From Methylovulum sp. (GTDB taxonomy: Bacteria > Pseudomonadota > Gammaproteobacteria > Methylococcales > Methylomonadaceae): DNA of 6,188 bases. This document shows, in pieces, positions 1 to 4,519 of this stretch (positions are counted from its first letter, which is position 1; every line of letters begins with the position of its first letter). Both the position numbers and the translations under genes were made by a program. The notes under the pieces are model-generated. The model searched no databases. It saw only the letters and a list, made by a program, of their open reading frames with translations, and was not told where the DNA came from. The stretch lies in NCBI GenBank assembly GCA_016919605.1, contig JACXTQ010000078.1:1-6188 (forward strand). The letters are read 5' to 3'.

Positions 1-38
1 CCAGCAAACTGAAAGCCCTCGCCTCACACTAAAAATGT

Positions 39-58
39 TGGCGTATGTACCTACGCCA
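39..58. repeat. Perfect 7-bp inverted repeat in the leader of the first gene
   Basis: TGGCGTA (39-45) and TACGCCA (52-58) are perfect reverse complements around a 6-nt loop (46-51), and a G-T wobble could extend the stem by one pair. On the + strand no T-run follows, so it is not a classical terminator for an upstream + gene. On the - strand the stem is followed after a few bases by a run of five T, but no - strand gene reads into it. It could be an operator or a 5'-UTR hairpin, because it lies 28 nt before the first start codon. The repeat is directly visible; its role is unknown. Confidence 0.5.
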
Positions 59-72
59 GACCATAAATAAAC

Positions 73-80
73 CACGAGGA
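73..80 (+). promoter_or_regulatory. Ribosome binding site CACGAGGA, first paralog
   Basis: CACGAGGA ends 6 nt before ATG at 87. It fixes the start at 87 rather than the in-frame ATG at 45, which lies at the edge of the hairpin and has no Shine-Dalgarno sequence. The same 8-mer recurs before the genes at 549 and 1618. Confidence 0.8.
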
Positions 81-86
81 AGACTT

Positions 87-521
87 ATGAAAAAAACGCC
101 CCTGTTGCTCGCCCTATGCTCATTAACGGCATTAGGACAGGCAAACCTTGCCCATGCCCATGATATTTCCGGCTCTTTAGGCAGTGCCAATACCTCGATT
201 GATTACTATCAGGTGCATTGTTACAACGATGGCACAGGCTCTACCGCCCACCTTTATGCGGCCATTAAAAATAACTCCGCAACCACCCCTAAGGTCAGCC
301 TCCAAATCATCCGCGACAATACCGCCACCAACACTACAGATGCCGTTAACGGTGATGCCAGTTATAGTCCCGGAGTTTACCAGCCCGGCACTGACGGCTT
401 TTTTTACCTGACCGTTGATAAAACGGCGGCGGGCGTAGTGAACTACTCGGTGCAATACCATTGCCAAACCGGTGACCAGCAACATAACGGCACCGACATT
501 TTTCAGCTCACCAACCAGTAA
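87..521 (+). CDS. Small secreted protein of unknown family (tandem paralog 1)
   Basis: This 144-residue protein is exported through Sec. It has a basic start (MKKT), a hydrophobic core at about residues 5-22, and a likely signal-peptidase site after Ala-His-Ala at 22-24. The mature protein of about 120 residues would begin with His25. It is rich in Thr, Ser, Asn, Gly and alternating hydrophobics, suggesting a small beta-sandwich. Cys45 (in YYQVHC) and Cys126 (in VQYHC) are the only mature cysteines, and both have counterparts in the next gene, so a disulfide is likely. I do not recognise a named domain. The start at 87 is chosen for its Shine-Dalgarno site and because it puts the signal peptide at the very N-terminus. 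The second paralog follows after 27 nt, so the two are probably co-transcribed. The downstream thioredoxin could act on its disulfide. The function is unknown. A predicted N-terminal His could help bind a metal, but the paralog lacks it. Confidence 0.85.
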   Translation: MKKTPLLLALCSLTALGQANLAHAHDISGSLGSANTSIDYYQVHCYNDGTGSTAHLYAAIKNNSATTPKVSLQIIRDNTATNTTDAVNGDASYSPGVYQPGTDGFFYLTVDKTAAGVVNYSVQYHCQTGDQQHNGTDIFQLTNQ

Positions 522-534
522 CGCGCCAGTTAAG

Positions 535-542
535 CACGAGGA
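535..542 (+). promoter_or_regulatory. Ribosome binding site CACGAGGA, second paralog
   Basis: This is the same CACGAGGA 8-mer as at 73-80, again 6 nt before the start codon (ATG 549). The identical motif and spacing suggest that the translation signal was duplicated along with the gene. Confidence 0.8.
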
Positions 543-548
543 TACCTT

Positions 549-995
549 ATGAACACCAGCATGTTAACCAAAGCATTTGCCAGCACCCTGTTACTGGGCT
601 TTTGCACTTACTCGCCATTATCCGCCGCCGTCACCCTCAATGGCGGGTTAGGCGCCACCGCCGGGGCAACCGATTTTTATCATGTCACCTGCTCAAGCAA
701 CGCCAACGGTGCCACCACCAACCTGAAAGTGACCGTACGGGATTTGGCTCCGGTCGGATCACCACTCATCAGCGTCCAGCTTATTAAGGGCGTTTTGGCG
801 AAAAACGTCACCGATGCGGTTGATGGCGATACGGTTGCCAGTCCGGCGGCGATTGTCAGTGGCGGTAACGGCGTTTATGACATCAGGGTCAATAAGACGG
901 GGGCACCGGCGGAAAGTTACGCATTAAACTATAATTGCCTGAACAGCGCAGGTAAAGTCACAGGCACTGCCACTGTCACGGCACAAAACCAATAA
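549..995 (+). CDS. Small secreted protein of unknown family (tandem paralog 2)
   Basis: This 148-residue protein has a signal peptide (residues 1 to about 27, cleavage near Leu-Ser-Ala-Ala) and a mature beta-rich domain. It aligns along its whole length with the preceding gene. Shared landmarks are G-x-L-G near 32-35, D-(Y/F)-Y-x-V-x-C at 42-48, TDAV-(N/D)-GD at 88-94, V-(N/D)-KT near 114-117, Y-x-C ending at Cys130, and a C-terminal Asn-Gln. Identity is modest by eye, so the duplication is old or the copies have diverged. Mature cysteines 48 and 130 match Cys45 and Cys126 of the first copy. Unlike the first copy, the mature N-terminus has no His. There is no catalytic motif and no transmembrane segment beyond the signal. 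Periplasmic or extracellular location is inferred. I cannot name a family or function. Its ribosome-binding sequence matches that of the DUF4266 gene downstream, hinting at common control. Confidence 0.85.
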   Translation: MNTSMLTKAFASTLLLGFCTYSPLSAAVTLNGGLGATAGATDFYHVTCSSNANGATTNLKVTVRDLAPVGSPLISVQLIKGVLAKNVTDAVDGDTVASPAAIVSGGNGVYDIRVNKTGAPAESYALNYNCLNSAGKVTGTATVTAQNQ

Positions 996-1076
996 GTTAA
1001 AACTGCCCATAGCCGATAACGGGTTAACAGCTATCCACGACTTAAGCCACTGTATTTATAACAATAATAACAACAA

Positions 1077-1583
1077 ATGAATAAACGCATTAAACTTTTG
1101 CTCTCTTGCCTAACGTTGGCAGGCACTTTGATACAGACGGCGACTGCCGCAAAATTGGGTGACACTGTTCCCGACTGCCAACTTAACACGGTCGCTGACA
1201 AAAAAACCTTAACCCTAAAACAGTGGCGGGGGCAAGTGTTATATGTCGATTTTTGGGCTTCTTGGTGTGGGCCTTGCGCCAAATCTTTCCCATTTTTGAA
1301 CGCCCTTAATAGCGAACTTAAAGACCGTGGCTTGCAGATGATCGGTGTCAATATGGACGAAAATACGGCGGATGCGGACAATTTTCTTGCTAAATACCCC
1401 GCCAGCTTCACCATAGCCGCCGACATTCAGGAACAATGCGCCCAACAGTTTGCCGTGCAGGCGATGCCGTCGTCTTATCTGATTGACCGTAAAGGTGTCA
1501 TCCGCCATATCCATTTAGGTTTTAAAGCCGATGAAGCGGAAGAGCTAAAACGTTTGGTCACTGCCTTAGTGGCCGAACATTAA
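1077..1583 (+). CDS. Periplasmic TlpA/ResA-type thioredoxin
   Basis: This 168-residue thiol-disulfide oxidoreductase acts in the periplasm. A signal peptide (about residues 1-24, cleavage near TATA-A) precedes an AhpC/TSA-TlpA-like fold. Visible motifs are the FWASWCGPC active site with redox cysteines Cys64 and Cys67, the cis-proline loop at Met130-Pro131 followed by SSYLID, and the GVNMDE strand typical of the family. Length is normal for a single-domain TlpA protein. Two additional mature cysteines, Cys34 and Cys121, are not part of the active site and could form a structural disulfide or a resolving pair. There is no good Shine-Dalgarno before ATG 1077, and the AT-rich 81-nt gap upstream could hold a weak promoter. 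The DUF4266 lipoprotein gene starts 34 nt downstream. Likely targets (inference) are the Cys-Gly-Cys tail of that lipoprotein, the Cys pair of the DUF3570 protein, or the two small secreted proteins. A general cytochrome c maturation role is less likely, because no ccm genes are nearby. Confidence 0.93.
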   Translation: MNKRIKLLLSCLTLAGTLIQTATAAKLGDTVPDCQLNTVADKKTLTLKQWRGQVLYVDFWASWCGPCAKSFPFLNALNSELKDRGLQMIGVNMDENTADADNFLAKYPASFTIAADIQEQCAQQFAVQAMPSSYLIDRKGVIRHIHLGFKADEAEELKRLVTALVAEH

Positions 1584-1600
1584 ACGTATTGAAAGATTGC

Positions 1601-1608
1601 CACGAGGA
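1601..1608 (+). promoter_or_regulatory. Ribosome binding site CACGAGGA, DUF4266 gene
   Basis: This is the third copy of CACGAGGA, 9 nt before ATG 1618. It supports 1618 as the start over the in-frame TTG at 1597, which lies upstream of the motif and would give an N-terminus without signal character. Confidence 0.75.
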
Positions 1609-1617
1609 ACCGCAGCG

Positions 1618-1842
1618 ATGATTGCAAAACAGACACAGGCCGCCTGGATTGTGATAGTGTCCGCCTTGGGCCTGTCGGCTTGCGCCCCAGTATCGCCATG
1701 GCAGCGTGGCACACTTGCCAAATCGTCTATGGCGATTGAACCTACGCCAATGCAGACTATGTTAAGCGAACATACGCATAATAGCCGCGAGGCGGCATCC
1801 GCCAACAGTTCTGCCAGTGGGGGTGGTTGTGGTTGTTATTAA
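1618..1842 (+). CDS. DUF4266 small lipoprotein with Cys-Gly-Cys C-terminus
   Basis: This 74-residue lipoprotein has a hydrophobic segment (about 9-19) and a lipobox Leu-Ser-Ala-Cys with lipidated Cys22, leaving about 53 mature residues. The sequence after the lipobox (APVSPWQRGTLAK) and the Gly-rich end GGGCGCY (68-74) match what I know of DUF4266, a family usually found beside DUF3570. After Cys22 the only cysteines are Cys71 and Cys73, a C-x-C that could bind a metal or form a redox pair. His52 and His54 lie upstream of a Ser/Ala-rich spacer. Retention in the inner or outer membrane cannot be decided: Ala follows the Cys, with no Asp at +2, so outer-membrane sorting is the default guess. 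Its last codons overlap the start of the DUF3570 gene, so the two are probably translationally coupled. No biochemical function is established to my knowledge. Confidence 0.9.
   Translation: MIAKQTQAAWIVIVSALGLSACAPVSPWQRGTLAKSSMAIEPTPMQTMLSEHTHNSREAASANSSASGGGCGCY
1817..1842 (+). promoter_or_regulatory. Coding overlap serving as translation start region of DUF3570
   Basis: The last codons of the DUF4266 gene overlap the 5' end of the DUF3570 reading frame. GTG triplets in the DUF3570 frame lie at 1817, 1823 and 1829. The G-rich run just before 1829 (within GTGGGGGTGGTT) is the only purine-rich, Shine-Dalgarno-like sequence available. No ATG occurs in frame until inside the signal sequence, so initiation must use a non-ATG codon here. 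The conserved Gly-Gly-Gly-Cys-Gly-Cys codons therefore also form the downstream start region, implying translational coupling. The exact start codon is undecided; I slightly prefer 1829. Confidence 0.6.
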
Positions 1843-4513
1843 GCACATCAAAGCTGTCGGACGCTTTGTTAGCGGTCATTTAAAGGCAAACCAACCTAAG
1901 GGCAAGCCACAAGCGACGGCAAGCCCCGCGTTGCAAGCCCTGACCGTGGCGGCGTTGGCCTTACCCGGCCTGATGTTGCCTGCGGCCAGTGCGGCGGAAG
2001 AGGATGAAGTCGATTTTCAATATAGCCATTATGAAGAAGGCCAGCGCGATTTATATGGAGCCAAAAGCACCTTGCATCCTATCCAAGTCGATAGTGTGTT
2101 GGGCAAGGCACGGGTGAGCCTATCGGATCGCATAAAGTTTGCGTTCAATTACGTCCAAGACACGTGGTCGGGTGCCACGCCTTATACAACATCACCGTTG
2201 GCAGCGGGTGGCAATGAACCTATCAGGCAAAATACCGCGTCCGGTAAAACTATTGTTACGGGGGCATCACCGATTACTGAAACTCAGATGTATCTGAGCA
2301 AAAATTTTGTTCCCGTTGCTTTTGACACCAACACGGGCAAAAGGCTGTTAAGGACATTGCAACCCGTCCATGTATTGGCGATGGCTTCACCGGAAACCCG
2401 TAAACAAGGCGATTTTAAACTGGGTTACGAATGGGACGAGGCGGCACTTAATATTGGCGGTGGGCTATCGGTAGAGCCTGATTATGTCTCTAGCTTTGGT
2501 AACATGGGTGGCCGCTTGGATTTTAACCAGAAATTAACCACCCTTGATTTTGGCTTGAGCTATACCAATAGCGATACTTCGGCGATCATGGATCATGATG
2601 CTGAACCTTACGTTATCAAAACGGCATTTGCGCAACAAATCCAACAAACTGGCGGATTAAGCATTATACATGGCAATAGGCAAGATTGGGCAGGCAGCTT
2701 GGGTTTAAGCCAAATCCTTAATAAAAATGCAGTGGTCACCGCCAACATTGGCTATACACATAGTACCGGCTATATGAACAACCCTTATAAAGCTGTCACC
2801 ATTATTTTTGCCGACCCTACCTCCTTAGGCTCCGACCCCTCCCATCCCCAAGCCCTGGTCGGCGATGTCAAAACCTTTTTGGAGCAGCGCCCTAACGAGC
2901 GCAATCAATTTACAACGGGGAGCCGTTATATCCAGCATATTGGCTTTGCCGATGCCGCCTTGCATCTGGATTACCGTTTTTTTCATGACGATTGGGGCAT
3001 TAACGCCCATACTTTCGAGGCAGATTGGGTGCAACCCATCGCCTCAACCTGGACAGTAACCCCCAAAATCCGTTACTACACGCAAGATGCCGCCAATTTT
3101 TATTATCCTTACATCATTTCCAAACAGGCTTTTTCCAAAACGGTAATTACGGGCTATGATGCCAATGATTTGCCCATAACCACCACGACCGCTTACAACC
3201 CCAATAAACTGCCCGCCAATTTTTCCAGTGACCAAAGGTTATCGGCTTTTGGTGCCTTAAGCGGTGGCGTGACCATCAATAAGAAACTATCCAAAGCCAT
3301 CAGCCTTGAAGCCGGGTTCGAATATTATACCCATGCAGGCTCATTAAAATTGGGTGGCGGTGGCGATGGCAGTTACAGTGATTTTAATTATTATCTGGTT
3401 AATGGTGGCTTAAACATTAATTTAGATGCCTTAGGTGGTGGCGGTGGCCATGACGGCCACCATCATGATGGCCACCACGCCCAGCCCCCCGCAGGTGTCA
3501 TGTTCGGCCACATGCTTAAAAAAACCAACGATATTATGGTCGGCTACCGTTATATGTACAGCCGCCAGGCGGGCGACATGCTGCATGGCACGGGTGTCGC
3601 CAGTGACAAACAAATCCAAAATCATGGCTGTGTGCAAGGTTTCACCGGTTATTGTCGGGTCACGCCAGCGTATATGGATATGGGTATGCACATGCTGGAT
3701 ATCATGTATGCACCTGCCGATTGGTTAAACCTGATGGTGATGCCACAGTTTATGGACATGGATATGGATATGCGCCCCTTGAAGGGCGTTACCGTCAACC
3801 CTATCCAAGACCATCTGCACGGTGGCCACCGTACCGGAGGAATCGGCGATACGGGTATGTATGCGCTGTTTAAGATGTTTGACAATGATATCCACCATGT
3901 CCATGCGACCGTAGGTTTAAGCGCGCCGACAGGTGATGTCGATATCATGATCAGACGCATGCACCGTAAAGATAACGGTTATTTGCATTATGGCATGCAA
4001 CTGGGCAGTGGCACTTGGGATTTCAAACCCAGCCTGACTTATACCGGCCAGTTGGATGATTGGTCTTGGGGCGGGCAATTTAGCGCGACCACCCGCATGG
4101 AAAACCACAATGGCTCCGGTTATGCGCTGGGCGATGTTTTCCAAACCACCGCTTGGGGCGGCTATACCCTGACCCGATGGTTATCGGCATCGGTGCGGGG
4201 GATTTATACCGTACAACAGCAAATTGATGGCCAGTTTAATCCGGTTTCGGGTACTGACAGCCTGGGCAATACGGTCAGCAACGTCAATCCTGGCTCCAAG
4301 GCCAATTACAGCTCAGGGCCTATGGACTACCCCACCAGTTACGGTGGCCGTTACTGGGATGTCGGCTTTGGCCTTAACTTTACCGTGCCCTCAGGCACTT
4401 TAAAAGGCAATAATGTCGGGGTGGAATGGCTGCAACCGGTACAAGACAATGTCAACGGCTACCAACTGCAACGGGAAGGGGCGTTCTCGGCAACATGGAG
4501 CGTGATGTTCTAG
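1817..4513 (+). CDS. DUF3570 protein fused to a second beta-barrel-like domain
   Basis: This is a large exported, probably outer-membrane protein, up to 898 residues. A basic N-tail leads into a signal sequence (about 38-59, cleavage near AASA-A). The DUF3570 domain (about 61-538) includes FQYSHYEEGQRDLYG, a conserved D-T-W-S-G-A-T at 115-121, and KLGYEWDEAALNIGGG. A Gly/His linker (540-560) holds six His in ten residues. The second domain (about 561-898) resembles beta-barrel proteins often annotated as transporter or MetA-pathway of phenol degradation: MFGHM, VGYRYMYSR, YAPADWL, GIGDTGMYALFK and GSGTWDFKPSL. Its region 620-652 has 11 Met. The only two cysteines, 605 and 613, probably form a loop disulfide. 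The C-terminus ends WSVMF, and terminal Phe is typical of BAM-inserted barrels. All starts are non-ATG: GTG 1817 is the longest, but GTG 1829 or ATT 1838 are possible. ApbE follows after 6 nt. The domain calls are firm; the function is unknown, with flavin-linked redox and/or copper handling as my hypothesis. Confidence 0.92.
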   Translation: MGVVVVVIKHIKAVGRFVSGHLKANQPKGKPQATASPALQALTVAALALPGLMLPAASAAEEDEVDFQYSHYEEGQRDLYGAKSTLHPIQVDSVLGKARVSLSDRIKFAFNYVQDTWSGATPYTTSPLAAGGNEPIRQNTASGKTIVTGASPITETQMYLSKNFVPVAFDTNTGKRLLRTLQPVHVLAMASPETRKQGDFKLGYEWDEAALNIGGGLSVEPDYVSSFGNMGGRLDFNQKLTTLDFGLSYTNSDTSAIMDHDAEPYVIKTAFAQQIQQTGGLSIIHGNRQDWAGSLGLSQILNKNAVVTANIGYTHSTGYMNNPYKAVTIIFADPTSLGSDPSHPQALVGDVKTFLEQRPNERNQFTTGSRYIQHIGFADAALHLDYRFFHDDWGINAHTFEADWVQPIASTWTVTPKIRYYTQDAANFYYPYIISKQAFSKTVITGYDANDLPITTTTAYNPNKLPANFSSDQRLSAFGALSGGVTINKKLSKAISLEAGFEYYTHAGSLKLGGGGDGSYSDFNYYLVNGGLNINLDALGGGGGHDGHHHDGHHAQPPAGVMFGHMLKKTNDIMVGYRYMYSRQAGDMLHGTGVASDKQIQNHGCVQGFTGYCRVTPAYMDMGMHMLDIMYAPADWLNLMVMPQFMDMDMDMRPLKGVTVNPIQDHLHGGHRTGGIGDTGMYALFKMFDNDIHHVHATVGLSAPTGDVDIMIRRMHRKDNGYLHYGMQLGSGTWDFKPSLTYTGQLDDWSWGGQFSATTRMENHNGSGYALGDVFQTTAWGGYTLTRWLSASVRGIYTVQQQIDGQFNPVSGTDSLGNTVSNVNPGSKANYSSGPMDYPTSYGGRYWDVGFGLNFTVPSGTLKGNNVGVEWLQPVQDNVNGYQLQREGAFSATWSVMF
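2159..2179 (+). other. Candidate FMN attachment motif D-T-W-S-G-A-T in DUF3570
   Basis: Residues Asp115 to Thr121 read D-T-W-S-G-A-T, an exact match to the D-x-x-(S/T)-G-A-T type motif in which ApbE transferases link FMN to the last Thr (known from NqrB/NqrC/RnfG-type proteins). An ApbE gene lies directly downstream. The match is seen; modification of Thr121 is inference. The alternative is a structural strand-turn motif of DUF3570 that matches by chance. Confidence 0.45.
3434..3496 (+). other. Gly/His-rich linker between the two domains
   Basis: Residues 540-560 consist of a poly-Gly stretch, then His545, His548-550 and His553-554 interspersed with Asp and Gly, then a Gln-Pro-Pro-Ala-Gly segment. 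It separates the DUF3570 domain from the second barrel-like domain. Such His clusters commonly bind Cu, Zn or Ni. Flexibility and metal binding are inferred. Confidence 0.7.
3443..3476. repeat. 9-bp inverted repeat inside the linker coding sequence
   Basis: GGTGGCCAT (3443-3451) pairs perfectly with ATGGCCACC (3468-3476), and a shorter alternative pairs 3443-3449 with 3455-3461. The loop contains the palindrome CATCATGATG (3461-3470). It may simply follow from alternating Gly and His codons (GGN/CAY), but could form an mRNA hairpin between the two domain-coding halves. Confidence 0.6.
3674..3772 (+). other. Methionine-rich segment, candidate copper site
   Basis: Residues 620-652 contain 11 Met. 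They form two M-x-M-x-M type clusters (MDMGMHMLDIM at 620-630 and MDMDMDM at 646-652) on either side of the family motif YAPADWL. Alternating Met-Asp codons make a near-perfect ATGGAY tandem repeat at 3752-3772. Met-x-Met clusters are typical of extracytoplasmic Cu(I)-binding sites. In a beta-strand, alternate residues face the same side, so these Met could line the barrel interior. Confidence 0.6.
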
Positions 4514-4519
4514 CCCTAT

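Noticed and set aside
3..32. Possible last codons of an upstream gene (Ser-Lys-Leu-Lys-Ala-Leu-Ala-Ser-His-stop)
   Set aside because: Nine codons in one of three frames, ending in TAA at 30-32, are plausible but cannot be distinguished from chance without the upstream sequence.
45..86. Upstream in-frame ATG at 45 for the first paralog
   Set aside because: It adds 14 charged residues before the signal peptide, overlaps the inverted repeat and has no Shine-Dalgarno. ATG 87 has CACGAGGA at ideal spacing.
657..674. Ala-Gly-Ala-Thr-Asp in paralog 2 as a second FMN attachment site
   Set aside because: There is no Asp three residues before the (S/T)-G-A-T core, and the position before Gly is Ala. 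The other paralog does not conserve it.
996..1076. Promoter or terminator in the gap before the thioredoxin
   Set aside because: Only a 5-bp ATAGC/GCTAT pairing, a GTTAAC palindrome and an AT-rich TATAAC near 1057 are visible. None is strong enough to call.
1098..1109. Leu-Leu-Ser-Cys near the N-terminus of the thioredoxin as a lipobox
   Set aside because: The Cys is at residue 11, too early, with a hydrophobic segment continuing past it. A standard signal-peptidase I site near residue 24 fits better.
1031..1426. Long - strand open frame opposite the thioredoxin, and similar ones opposite the other genes
   Set aside because: The + strand proteins have clear families, signals and start sites. 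The antisense frames have no recognisable motif or ribosome-binding site and follow from codon bias.
1597..1617. TTG start at 1597 for the DUF4266 gene
   Set aside because: It lies upstream of the Shine-Dalgarno motif and would add residues before the lipoprotein signal. ATG 1618 fits better.
2258..2269. Thr-Gly-Ala-Ser at residues 148-151 of DUF3570 as a flavinylation motif
   Set aside because: It lacks the leading Asp and ends in Ser rather than Thr. It is much weaker than residues 115-121, though not fully excluded.
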